In this document: positions 51,729-59,280 of the stretch, piece by piece
Layout: every line of letters starts with the position of its first letter
How positions within the stretch are numbered: the stretch's first letter is position 1
Assembly: GCF_024171645.1 (NCBI RefSeq)
Contig: NZ_JALKAC010000003.1
Coordinates: forward strand, 124,001-188,000
Direction of reading: 5' to 3'
Origin: Flavobacterium sp. HSC-32F16
GTDB taxonomy: Bacteria; Bacteroidota; Bacteroidia; Flavobacteriales; Flavobacteriaceae
Length of the DNA stretch: 64,000 bases
Made by a program: the position numbers and the translations under genes
The notes under the pieces: generated by a model
What the model was told of the DNA's origin: nothing
What the model saw: the letters and a program-made list of their open reading frames with translations, nothing else
Database searches by the model: none

Positions 51729-52196
51729 ATGAAAAATACTGTAGAAATTGCGAATCGTTTTAGAGAAACTATTTTAAACGGAACCTGGATCGCCAATACC
51801 AATTACAAACACCAGCTGCAAAATTTGAATTGGAAAACAGCCGTAACTCCCGTAAAAAACCTCAATACTATTTCGCTTCTTGCACAGCATATTCATTATT
51901 ACATTAACGGAATAAATACCGTTTTTAAAGGCGGACCGCTGGATATAAAAGATAAATTCAGCTTTGACTTTGCTCCTGTTAATTCACAGGAAGAATGGGA
52001 AACTTTTTTAACCAGATTCTGGAATTCAACCGAGGAATTTGCCTCTTTTGTAGAACAAATGCCCGATGAGAAATTAGATCAGGTTTTTGTTGATGAAAAG
52101 TACGGAACATACAAAAGAAATATTGATGCCATGATAGAACACAGTTATTACCATTTGGGTCAAATTGTATTGATTAAAAAACTATTGGCAGAATAA
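51729..52196 (+). CDS. DinB-family protein
   Basis: A 155-residue four-helix bundle protein of the DinB superfamily. Histidines placed to bind one metal are in LAQHIHYYINGI (about 58-66) and near the end in IEHSYYHLGQIVLIKKLL (about 138-152); the C-terminal H-x-x-x-H-x-x-G-Q is the family hallmark. A second family member is at 20525-20974, but the two are not closely alike. DinB proteins act in thiol-dependent detoxification in some bacteria. It is a single gene with 35 bases to the lipoprotein gene before it. Confidence 0.8.
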   Translation: MKNTVEIANRFRETILNGTWIANTNYKHQLQNLNWKTAVTPVKNLNTISLLAQHIHYYINGINTVFKGGPLDIKDKFSFDFAPVNSQEEWETFLTRFWNSTEEFASFVEQMPDEKLDQVFVDEKYGTYKRNIDAMIEHSYYHLGQIVLIKKLLAE

Positions 52197-52293
52197 AAAC
52201 TGGAAATAAAAAGAAAATCCGAATATTTCATTTGAAGAATAATTTTTAATATTTTTATAAATAAAAACTCTAATATGATAAACAGGAATTAGA

Positions 52294-52968
52294 ATGAAAC
52301 AATTATCTAATCCATTTTTAAATCTAGCTATAACCTTTTGGGCTGTACTTTTTTTTGTTTCCTGTCAGAAAAAATCGGAAAATAGTAACAATGTTTCTAT
52401 CGAGAAAAAAACTATTCTTCAAAAAAAATCTTCTCCAATAGACAATCCAAAAAACCTTAAAGAAGAAGTTCTGCTTAATTATATAGATAAAGCGACAACC
52501 ATTAAGCCTAATTCTAAAAATGGCGTACCGTTTGACAAACTTGATTATGATAAAGTCATTGCTTACGATTTTGACGGAAGCGAAGAAACATATCCAAAAG
52601 TGATAGATAAACATGGGAAATTTGTTCCTGTTGTTTTGGCGCAAAAAGTACTCTCGCAAATTCAGGCGGACAAAATACTTTCGACATTAACAAAAAAATC
52701 AACCTACGGCGAAGGGACAGCTGCTTGTTTTAAACCACATTTTGCAATTATTTTTTATAAACAGAATAAAGCAGTTAATCAAATTAGCATTTGCTTAGAT
52801 TGCAACTATTTAATTTCGGATATTGATATTCCTGCCGAAACATATTCAAAAGTAAATAAAGGAACTCCAGAAGAATATTCACTAATAGGGTTTACAAAAT
52901 CAGGAAAAGCTGCCATAATAAGTTTATCCAAAGAACTGGGATTTTATTATCAGCAAAAAAACCAATAA
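52294..52968 (+). CDS. Lipoprotein of unknown function
   Basis: A 224-residue protein with a lipoprotein signal (VLFFVSC, Cys25; 24-residue signal), then a Lys/Ser-rich tether (about 26-55) and a globular domain. That domain has two Cys in SICLDCNYLIS (about 170-174) preceded by GTAACFKPHF, so three cysteines are close, with a His in KPHFAIIF. It might bind metal or form a disulfide. No family is recognised. It is followed after 31 bases by another lipoprotein gene. Confidence 0.6.
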   Translation: MKQLSNPFLNLAITFWAVLFFVSCQKKSENSNNVSIEKKTILQKKSSPIDNPKNLKEEVLLNYIDKATTIKPNSKNGVPFDKLDYDKVIAYDFDGSEETYPKVIDKHGKFVPVVLAQKVLSQIQADKILSTLTKKSTYGEGTAACFKPHFAIIFYKQNKAVNQISICLDCNYLISDIDIPAETYSKVNKGTPEEYSLIGFTKSGKAAIISLSKELGFYYQQKNQ

Positions 52969-52999
52969 ACATAAAATTTTAAAAGCCTCAAAAAGCCCT

Positions 53000-53713
53000 A
53001 TGAAAAACATTTCATTTTTATTACTATCAATACTTTTATTATCAAGCTGCAAAGAAGATAAAAAAGAAGAAACAAAACCCACAGCAAAAACTGAACTGGC
53101 AGCAATTGAATACAAAGACTTTGCTTTAACGGTAGAAAAAATTGATTCTACACAATTTCCTGCTTCAATTAAATATGAAGGTTTCGTCAAAAATGCCGTA
53201 AGATGGAAAGATAAGTTAGGAGATAATATCGTAATTACTACAGAAACGGGATATCATATCAACAAAAAATTCCAACATGAATCTGACGGTTCTGATGCCG
53301 AATTGTTTGCGTATCATTTTATAGTTTCTGGGAATAAAGTGAAACAAGCCTGGAAAGTTTACGATTATATTTCTGATTGTCCGGTTGATATTGTGGCTTC
53401 GTTTGTAAAAAACACATTTCAGGTAACCGATCTTAACAAAAACGGAATTGCTGAAACTTGGTTAATGTATAAAACAGCCTGCCACGGAGACGTAAGTCCT
53501 TGCAACATGAAGATTATTATGTACGAAGAAAATCAAAAATATGCCATGCGAGGCGAAAGCAAAATTCAGGTTGGGCTTCTTGACAATGGCGAAAAGCAAT
53601 TTATAGGCGGTGAATATAAACTGGATGAAAACTTCAAAAAAGGTCCAAAAGTTTTTAAAGAATTTGCCCAAAAATTATGGAGTGATAATTTAATTGAAAC
53701 TTGGGAAGATTAA
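53000..53713 (+). CDS. Lipoprotein with calcium-loop-like motif
   Basis: A 237-residue lipoprotein (LLLSSC, Cys14), then a charged linker (KEDKKEETKP). The domain includes VTDLNKNGIAETWLMY, a D-x-N-x-N-G-x-x-E EF-hand-like loop typical of proteins compared with FG-GAP units, and two cysteines (TACHGDVSPCNMKI). Its closest relative in style in the window is the lipoprotein at 51142-51693, but the sequences are not clearly homologous. Probably outer-membrane anchored and facing the periplasm or exterior. Role unknown. It is likely in one operon with the lipoprotein gene before it. Confidence 0.6.
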   Translation: MKNISFLLLSILLLSSCKEDKKEETKPTAKTELAAIEYKDFALTVEKIDSTQFPASIKYEGFVKNAVRWKDKLGDNIVITTETGYHINKKFQHESDGSDAELFAYHFIVSGNKVKQAWKVYDYISDCPVDIVASFVKNTFQVTDLNKNGIAETWLMYKTACHGDVSPCNMKIIMYEENQKYAMRGESKIQVGLLDNGEKQFIGGEYKLDENFKKGPKVFKEFAQKLWSDNLIETWED

Positions 53714-53883
53714 TTTTTCTGTTATTTTCAAGTCTTTTTTGTCATTTCTCCTTTGGTTGAAATGATATACTTTGCTTTATTTCTCATAAAAAAACGCTCA
53801 TTTATACTCCTTAAAATAATTTAAAAAAAGGCATAGTTGTTGAAAATTAAAAAAGATATATTTACACCTTCAAACAGAATGCT

Positions 53884-55071
53884 ATGCAAAAAATTACTTT
53901 TTTAATTTCTATACTATTTTTAGCTCTTTCTTCTTGCGGCGTTAAAACAACGCAGTCGATGCTGAGTGACGGAAATTATGACGGCGCCATTGATCGCGCG
54001 GTTGAAGCACTGCGAACTAAAAAAGATTCGAAAGGAAAACAAGATTATGTTTATCTGCTGGAAGAAGCGTTTGCAAAAGCCAAAGATCGCGATTTGCGTA
54101 ATCTTGAAATGATGACAAAAGAAGCAAATCCTTCAAATGCAGAGCGTATTTACAATACGTATTTACAGCTTAATAATCGTCAGGAAAAAATTCGTCCTTT
54201 ACTGCCTCTGCCTTTATTAAAACAAGGAAAAAATGCGTATTTCCCTTTTGATAATTACTCAGATCAAATTGTGAGCAGCAGAAATGCACTTTCGAAATAT
54301 TTATATGAAAATGCGTCGGCACTTTTAAAATCAAATAACAAACTGGATTTCAGAAAAGCATATGATGATTTTGTATATTTAGAAAGCATTAATCCAAACT
54401 ATAAAAACACCAAAAAACTGATGGACGACGCTCAGTTTAAAGGAACTGATTTTGTAGATGTCTACGCCAAAAATGAAACCGAAATGGTCATTCCGAAAAT
54501 ACTTCAGGAAGACTTACTGGATTTTAAAACTTACGGATTAAATGACAAATGGACAGTTTACCACAATGCAAGACAAAAAAATGTGTCGTATGATTACAGT
54601 TTAATTATCAATTTCAGACAAATCCTAATTTCGCCTGAGCAGATAAAAGAGAAAGAATTTATTAAAGAAAGACAGATAAAAGATGGTGTAAAAACACTTT
54701 TAGACAGTCGCGGAAGACCTGTAAAAGATAGTTTAGGCAAAGAAATAAAAGTAGATAATTACAGAACGCTTCGTGCTAATATTTATGAATTCAGACAATT
54801 TAAATCCTGCCAGGTAACGGCAAAAGTAGACTATATTGATTTAAAAACGAATCAGTTAATCCAGACTTTCCCGGTAAGCAGTGAGTTTGTTTTTGAAAAT
54901 ATTTATTCGACTTACAAAGGCGATAAAAATGCGTGCGAAGATAGTTATATCTCTTATTTTAATAAACGTGCCGTGCCATTTCCAAATAACGAACAAATGG
55001 TTTTTGATACGGGCGAAGATTTAAAAGCAAGACTCAAAGATATTATTGTTCGGAATAAATTTAGAAGCTAA
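53884..55071 (+). CDS. Lipoprotein of unknown function
   Basis: A 395-residue lipoprotein (LALSSC, Cys19) with a helical TPR-like N-terminal half: SMLSDGNYDGAIDRAVEAL, then KDYVYLLEEAFAKAKDRDL-type repeats and AFVYLESINPNYKNT-like pairs (KAYDDFVYLESINPNYKN). From about 200 on it becomes beta-rich (IPKILQEDLLDFKTYGL, RTLRANIYEFRQFKSCQVTAKV). It may be an outer-membrane assembly or scaffold protein. There is no known family I recognise. An intrinsic terminator follows 12 bases after the stop, so it probably stands alone. Confidence 0.65.
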   Translation: MQKITFLISILFLALSSCGVKTTQSMLSDGNYDGAIDRAVEALRTKKDSKGKQDYVYLLEEAFAKAKDRDLRNLEMMTKEANPSNAERIYNTYLQLNNRQEKIRPLLPLPLLKQGKNAYFPFDNYSDQIVSSRNALSKYLYENASALLKSNNKLDFRKAYDDFVYLESINPNYKNTKKLMDDAQFKGTDFVDVYAKNETEMVIPKILQEDLLDFKTYGLNDKWTVYHNARQKNVSYDYSLIINFRQILISPEQIKEKEFIKERQIKDGVKTLLDSRGRPVKDSLGKEIKVDNYRTLRANIYEFRQFKSCQVTAKVDYIDLKTNQLIQTFPVSSEFVFENIYSTYKGDKNACEDSYISYFNKRAVPFPNNEQMVFDTGEDLKARLKDIIVRNKFRS

Positions 55072-55082
55072 ATTAAAACTAC

Positions 55083-55111
55083 AAAAAGGTGCATTTTTAT
55101 GCGCCTTTTTT
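55083..55111 (+). terminator. Intrinsic terminator after the lipoprotein gene
   Basis: 11-bp stem AAAAAGGTGCA (55083-55093) / TGCGCCTTTTT (55100-55110, one wobble) with a 6-nt loop. Confidence 0.88.
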
Positions 55112-55153
55112 GTTTTTATAAAAATCCTCATCTAAAAAAATTATTAAAATTAA

Positions 55154-55182
55154 TTGCGCAGCCAAAAAGTTGCTTATATTTG
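55154..55182 (+). promoter_or_regulatory. Promoter of the arsR-type gene
   Basis: TTG (55154-55156), 18-nt spacer, TATATTTG (55175-55182): full Bacteroidota consensus. Confidence 0.82.
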
Positions 55183-55197
55183 CAACTGATTAGTTGC
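55182..55197 (+). promoter_or_regulatory. Candidate operator of the ArsR-type repressor
   Basis: GCAACT GATT AGTTGC, a perfect 6-bp half-site palindrome covering the transcription start, immediately after the -7 box. Position fits repression by the ArsR-type protein encoded next. Inference only. Confidence 0.55.
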
Positions 55198-55214
55198 GTA
55201 AATTACATTCAAAA

Positions 55215-55541
55215 ATGAAACGAGATATTTTTCAGGCTATTGCCGATCCTACACGAAGAGCGATTTTAGTTTTAATTTCTGCCAATGCATTAACGCCAAA
55301 TGCCATTGCAGAACAATTTAATACGACCAGACAAGCCGTATCGAAACATATCAAAATTTTAAATGAATGTGAATTACTCGATGAAAAAAAAGTGGGCAGA
55401 GAAATTTATTATCAGCTCAAAATCGATAAAATGAAAGAAGTGGATCAATGGCTCGAACAATTCAAAAAAATCTGGGAAAGCCGTTTCAGCCAGCTTGATC
55501 AAGTATTAATAAATCTAAAATCTAAAGAAAATGAAATCTAA
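55215..55541 (+). CDS. ArsR-family transcriptional repressor
   Basis: A 108-residue winged-helix protein from the ATG at 55215 ([20 protein letters not shown]). It has the classic ArsR start ([13 protein letters not shown]), the recognition helix [13 protein letters not shown] and the beta-wing ([15 protein letters not shown]). There are no metal-binding Cys motifs, so it belongs to the metal-free group that is paired with SRPBCC/AHSA1 proteins. The following SRPBCC gene overlaps its last 11 bases, and a palindrome overlaps its promoter, so it probably represses its own operon in response to a small molecule. Confidence 0.9.
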   Translation: MKRDIFQAIADPTRRAILVLISANALTPNAIAEQFNTTRQAVSKHIKILNECELLDEKKVGREIYYQLKIDKMKEVDQWLEQFKKIWESRFSQLDQVLINLKSKENEI

Positions 55542-56031
55542 CCTGTTAATGAATTTTACTGTAGACAAAGAAAATAAGACTGTAAATATCAAACGTGAGT
55601 TTGATGCCTCACTTTCAAACGTTTGGTCAGCATGGACAGAACCTGAAATTTTAGATCAATGGTGGGCACCGGCTCCGTTTAAATCTAAAACAACAATTAT
55701 GGAATTTAAAGAAGGTGGACGCAGATTGTATGCTATGGTTGGACCGGACGGCGAAGAACGCTGGAGTTGTTTTGACTATACTTCGATTTCTCCCAAAACA
55801 AACTTTAAACATTCTACCACTTTTTGCGATGCCGAAGGAAATCCAAACTCCATTTTTGGTAGTTCGTATTGGGATTTAACGTTTTCTGAAAAAGGTGATT
55901 TGACAGTTGTTGATATTGCAATTAGACGAGACAGCTTTGAAGAATTAGAAAAAATAATCGAAATGGGTTTCAAAGAAGGAATTACAGCAACTATGCAAAG
56001 TTTAGATAAAATCTTTGAATCCAGAAAATAA
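55531..56031 (+). CDS. SRPBCC (AHSA1-like) protein, copy 1
   Basis: A 166-residue protein of the START/SRPBCC fold, AHSA1 type. Start [30 protein letters not shown] (shown as [20 protein letters not shown], then WWAPAP), [14 protein letters not shown] and [17 protein letters not shown] at the end are standard. The fold makes a hydrophobic pocket for lipids or aromatics; in ArsR-linked forms it is likely to bind or modify the inducer. The gene overlaps arsR by 11 bases and is followed after 44 bases by a near-identical second copy. Function of this group is not firmly known. Confidence 0.9.
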   Translation: MKSNLLMNFTVDKENKTVNIKREFDASLSNVWSAWTEPEILDQWWAPAPFKSKTTIMEFKEGGRRLYAMVGPDGEERWSCFDYTSISPKTNFKHSTTFCDAEGNPNSIFGSSYWDLTFSEKGDLTVVDIAIRRDSFEELEKIIEMGFKEGITATMQSLDKIFESRK

Positions 56032-56075
56032 AACAGTTTCAATAAAGTAATAATGAATTTAAAATCCAGAGAATT

Positions 56076-56579
56076 ATGAAATCAAATCTTTTAATGAATT
56101 TTACTGTAGACAAAGAAAATAGTACTGTAAATGTAAAACGTGAGTTTAGTGCATCATTAGAAAACGTTTGGTCTGCATGGACAGAACCTGAAATTTTAGA
56201 TCAATGGTGGGCACCTGCTCCGTGGAAATCCAAAACAAAAAGCATGGATTTTAAAGAAGGCGGACGCAGAATATATGCTATGATTGGCCCGCAAGGCGAA
56301 GAACATTGGGCTATTGCCGATTTTACTTCTATCAGCCCGAAAACAAATTTTAAATATCTGGATGCTTTTAGCGACAGCGAAGGAAATTTAAATACTGATT
56401 TTCCGAGATCAGATTGGAATGTAAATTTTTCTCAAGAAGGAAATTCAACTATTGTTGATATTGCCATTAAACATGAAAATTTATCCGATTTGGAAAAAAT
56501 TATCGAAATGGGTTTCAAAGAAGGATTTACAATTGCAATGGAAGGTTTAGACAAAATTTTTGCTAAAAAAGCAAAATAA
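56076..56579 (+). CDS. SRPBCC (AHSA1-like) protein, copy 2
   Basis: A 167-residue paralogue of the preceding gene; the first 50 residues differ at only a few sites ([15 protein letters not shown], then [20 protein letters not shown]). Differences gather in the pocket-forming middle ([20 protein letters not shown] vs [20 protein letters not shown]), so the two may bind different ligands. The duplication looks recent: the DNA is alike too. It is in one operon with arsR and copy 1 and ends at an intrinsic terminator. Confidence 0.9.
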   Translation: MKSNLLMNFTVDKENSTVNVKREFSASLENVWSAWTEPEILDQWWAPAPWKSKTKSMDFKEGGRRIYAMIGPQGEEHWAIADFTSISPKTNFKYLDAFSDSEGNLNTDFPRSDWNVNFSQEGNSTIVDIAIKHENLSDLEKIIEMGFKEGFTIAMEGLDKIFAKKAK

Positions 56580-56596
56580 ATAAGACTGAATGATAT

Positions 56597-56643
56597 AAAA
56601 AGACGAAAGCAGCAGAAAATAAATTGTAACTTTCGTCTTTTTA
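56597..56643 (+). terminator. Intrinsic terminator of the arsR-SRPBCC operon
   Basis: 13-bp stem AAAAAGACGAAAG (56597-56609) / CTTTCGTCTTTTT (56630-56642) with a 20-nt loop. Confidence 0.85.
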
Positions 56644-56664
56644 CAAATCATTTTTACTTCTATA

Positions 56665-57534
56665 ATGAACAAGTTTTTTACCCTCACTTTTTTATTTCTT
56701 TTCTCAACATTTATTTTTAGCCAAAGCAGCAAACCTAAAACCACAGAAACGACCAAACCTTTTATTTTAGGCGTTATAGATGAAATACAATCTAAGGAAT
56801 TAGGCGAAAACAGAATCTTAAACATTTATCTTCCTGAAGGCTATAACCCAAAAGATCAGGAAAAATATCCAGTAATTTATCTATTGGATGGTTCTGCTGA
56901 TGAAGATTTTATTCATATTTCGGGCTTAGTGCAGTTTAATAGTTTTGAATGGATCAATCAGGTTCCAAAATCGATTGTGGTAGGTATTGCGACTGTAGAC
57001 AGAAAAAGGGATTTTACTTTCCCTACATCTATTGAAAAGGATAAAAAAAAATATCCAACAACTGGGCATTCAGATAAATTTATAGCTTTTATCGAAAAAG
57101 AATTACAGCCTTTTATTAATAAAAAATACAAAACAACCACTTCTAAAACCATTATAGGCCAGTCTTTGGGCGGATTACTGGAAACCGAAATCTTATTTAA
57201 AAAACCTTCCCTTTTTAATAAATACGTAATTGTAAGTCCAAGTTTATGGTGGGACAATGGTTCTATTTTAAATCTGGATTCTGAGATTTTTCAGGAGAAC
57301 TTTAAACAACCCGCTGAAATTTACATTGCTGTAGGTAAAGAAGGTCTTACGCCAACCGAAGTCCCTAGAGTTATGGAAGTGGATGCTAATGTATTGGCCG
57401 AAAAAATAAAAGCTTCAAAAAGCAAAAACATCAAAGTTTATTTTGATTATTTCCCTGCAGAAAATCATGGTACGATTTTGCATCCGGCGGTTTCGAATTC
57501 TTTTAAATTCTTTTATCCTCAAACAAAAGAATAA
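56665..57534 (+). CDS. Secreted esterase (Fes/IroE-type alpha/beta hydrolase)
   Basis: A 289-residue protein with a signal peptide (to about 20, TFIFSQ). It has the esterase-D/IroE-like pattern: YLPEGYNPKDQEKYPVIYLLDGSADED, split as LPEGYNPKDQEKYPVIYL and LDGSADEDF, nucleophile GQSLGG with Ser, an acid in VGKEGLTP and a histidine in PAENHGTILHP. Family members cleave siderophores or carbohydrate-linked esters. The GNAT gene starts directly after its stop (0-base gap), so they form an operon. Substrate cannot be fixed from sequence. Confidence 0.85.
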   Translation: MNKFFTLTFLFLFSTFIFSQSSKPKTTETTKPFILGVIDEIQSKELGENRILNIYLPEGYNPKDQEKYPVIYLLDGSADEDFIHISGLVQFNSFEWINQVPKSIVVGIATVDRKRDFTFPTSIEKDKKKYPTTGHSDKFIAFIEKELQPFINKKYKTTTSKTIIGQSLGGLLETEILFKKPSLFNKYVIVSPSLWWDNGSILNLDSEIFQENFKQPAEIYIAVGKEGLTPTEVPRVMEVDANVLAEKIKASKSKNIKVYFDYFPAENHGTILHPAVSNSFKFFYPQTKE

Positions 57535-58218
57535 ATGAGTACAGAAGAAAACAAATTAGATAATCCGGTTTGGAATTCGTTGCATGAAAGTCACGAAAAA
57601 TACGCTCTAGATTATAACGGAACCCAATTTTATAATCCTGATTATTGTCCGTTTGGAGGGTTTTCAGAATATGAAAGTACTTTAAAATCCGCAGATGAAT
57701 ATGCTTCGTTATGCGAAAATTTCTTTATTGTTGGCGAAAAACCTAAAATTTCAGATACTTTAAAAATCAATAAAGAACTAGTTTGTCTGCAAATGATCAT
57801 TCATAAAAAACCTCAAATAAACTTTGACAGCGAAATCATTAAATTAACCGAGGAACACAGCGAAGAATTGGTAAATTTGGTGAATTTGGTTCAGCCCGAA
57901 TATTTTAAAAGCAAGACCTTTTCATTAGGCAGTTATTACGGAATTTTTAATAATGGAAAATTAGTTTCTATTGCCGGCGAAAGAATGAATATGAACAACT
58001 TTACAGAAGTCAGCGCCATAATTACACATCCGGATAATACCGGAAAAGGTTACGCCAAACAATTGACTTCGCACGTTGTAAATACTATTTTTGATGAAGG
58101 TAAAATTCCGTTTTTGCATGTTGTTGAAACCAATATGGGCGCAATAAAACTGTATGAAAAACTTGGATTTATAACCCGAAGAAAAATGAGTTTTTGGAAT
58201 ATTTCTAAAAAGTTGTAA
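57535..58218 (+). CDS. GNAT-family N-acetyltransferase
   Basis: A 227-residue protein with a C-terminal GNAT domain of the FR47 type (about 110-227): VNLVNLVQPEYFKSKTFSLGSYYG, then ERMNMNNFTEVSAIITHPDN and the acetyl-CoA loop TGKGYAKQLTSHV (R/Q-x-x-G-x-G/A region), followed by LHVVETNMGAIKLYEKLGF, the family C-terminal hallmark. The first 100 residues are a less conserved region. It would acetylate an amine of unknown type. It starts immediately after the esterase gene and is probably translationally coupled. Confidence 0.87.
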   Translation: MSTEENKLDNPVWNSLHESHEKYALDYNGTQFYNPDYCPFGGFSEYESTLKSADEYASLCENFFIVGEKPKISDTLKINKELVCLQMIIHKKPQINFDSEIIKLTEEHSEELVNLVNLVQPEYFKSKTFSLGSYYGIFNNGKLVSIAGERMNMNNFTEVSAIITHPDNTGKGYAKQLTSHVVNTIFDEGKIPFLHVVETNMGAIKLYEKLGFITRRKMSFWNISKKL

Positions 58219-58286
58219 AGCAATAAAATTCAAAATAAATTTCAATCAGTATTTTTCAATGAAAATCAATATATTATAATTAAAAA

Positions 58287-58724
58287 ATGAAATTTCCAAC
58301 TACAGCAGACGATCTAAAGAATGAGATTTTTGAATCGGTTGACAAAATAAACCAAGTTGGAGATTTACGCATTCGCCAGTTAATTCGAATTTTACCCAAG
58401 ATTAATGATCAAATAATTATTGAAAGTGTTCTCCAGATTTTTGAGAATGAAAATAGAATTGATTCTGTTTATACGGATCAAAAATATGCCGGAATAATTT
58501 TGAAAAAGTTAAATCCAAAAACAGAACAAAGTGCAGTTTTAATCCTTAGCAGAACATTAAAAAATTGGAACAAAAGTGTAACAGAATTCCCCCAATGGCT
58601 GAAAAGTAATTATGGAATTGAAAATCTTAAATATGTATTTTCTGAATTTGAAAAAAATAATTTAACTACTTTAGAATCAGAAAATTTAAAAACAATGAAA
58701 TGGTTTTTAGAAATTGAATCTTAA
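58287..58724 (+). CDS. Hypothetical helical protein
   Basis: A 145-residue cytoplasmic protein, almost all helical, with no recognised family. The pattern of about 30-residue helix pairs (LRIRQLIRILPKINDQIIIESVLQIFEN; TEQSAVLILSRTLKNWNKSV), here given as IRQLIRILPKIND and AVLILSRTLKNWN, resembles HEAT-like units. It lies between a GNAT gene (68-base gap) and an NTF2-like gene. Nothing is known about its role. Confidence 0.55.
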   Translation: MKFPTTADDLKNEIFESVDKINQVGDLRIRQLIRILPKINDQIIIESVLQIFENENRIDSVYTDQKYAGIILKKLNPKTEQSAVLILSRTLKNWNKSVTEFPQWLKSNYGIENLKYVFSEFEKNNLTTLESENLKTMKWFLEIES

Positions 58725-58759
58725 AATTAATATTCTTAATTTAATTAAAATTTTTGATC

Positions 58760-59128
58760 ATGACACCAAATAAACAAACTGTAAACGAATATATGGCCGC
58801 TTTTATGGTAAGCGATCATGAAAGAATTCTTGCCTGCCTTACTGAGGATGTAGTTTGGGAAATGCCCGGAATTTATCAGCACGTGGGTAAAGAAGCTTTT
58901 GACAAGGAAATTGAAAATGACAATTTTGTTGGAAATCCAACCATTCAGATTATTAAATTGATTGAAGAAAATGACATTGTGATTGCCGAAGGTGCCGTTC
59001 AGGGAAACATGAAAAACGGCAATAAACTGGATGCCGTTTTTTGTGATGTTTTTGAAATGCAAAATGGAAAAATCAAAAAACTTACCTCCTATTTAATGTC
59101 TAAAAATGCCAATTTAAAATTTGAATAG
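58760..59128 (+). CDS. NTF2-like/SnoaL-type protein
   Basis: A 123-residue protein from the ATG at 58760 (MTPNKQTVNEYMAAFMVSD); an in-frame TTG two codons before is not preferred. It has the NTF2/SnoaL cone-like fold: HERILACLTEDVVWEMPGIY, ENDIVIAEGAVQGNMKNG and the C-terminal DVFEMQNGKIKKLTSYLM, split here as VFEMQNGKIKKL. The fold often has isomerase or small-ligand-binding roles; without a clear Asp/His pair in the usual place, the enzyme activity is uncertain. It is a single gene in front of the ABC-F leader. Confidence 0.8.
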   Translation: MTPNKQTVNEYMAAFMVSDHERILACLTEDVVWEMPGIYQHVGKEAFDKEIENDNFVGNPTIQIIKLIEENDIVIAEGAVQGNMKNGNKLDAVFCDVFEMQNGKIKKLTSYLMSKNANLKFE

Positions 59129-59160
59129 TTTGACATTAAAATCTTAAAAAATATTTTTTA

Positions 59161-59168
59161 TATCTTTG
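59161..59168 (+). promoter_or_regulatory. -7 box of the ABC-F gene
   Basis: TATCTTTG, 112 bases before the ATG at 59281; a TTG at 59130 is too far (28 nt). Gives a leader of about 105 nt. Confidence 0.6.
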
Positions 59169-59189
59169 CATTACTAAATAAACTGCACA

Positions 59190-59280
59190 AACTCTATGTG
59201 AATAAAAATTTCTTTCGGACAATTTTAAGGTAAGCTGCTAAACGGCTTGCTCATTTGTTTATTCCTTAAAGAAAGAAATT
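59190..59280 (+). promoter_or_regulatory. Hairpin leader of the ABC-F gene
   Basis: AATTTCTTTC (59207-59216) pairs perfectly with GAAAGAAATT (59271-59280), and TTTAAGG (59224-59230) with CCTTAAA (59264-59270); a 7-nt bulge separates the arms. The 3' arm directly abuts the ATG, so it would hide the ribosome site. Inside is AAGCTG-CTAAA-CGGCTT (59232-59248). A minimal ATG-TGA frame lies at 59196-59201 ahead of the stem. Layout suits antibiotic-responsive control as known for ARE ABC-F genes. Confidence 0.6.
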
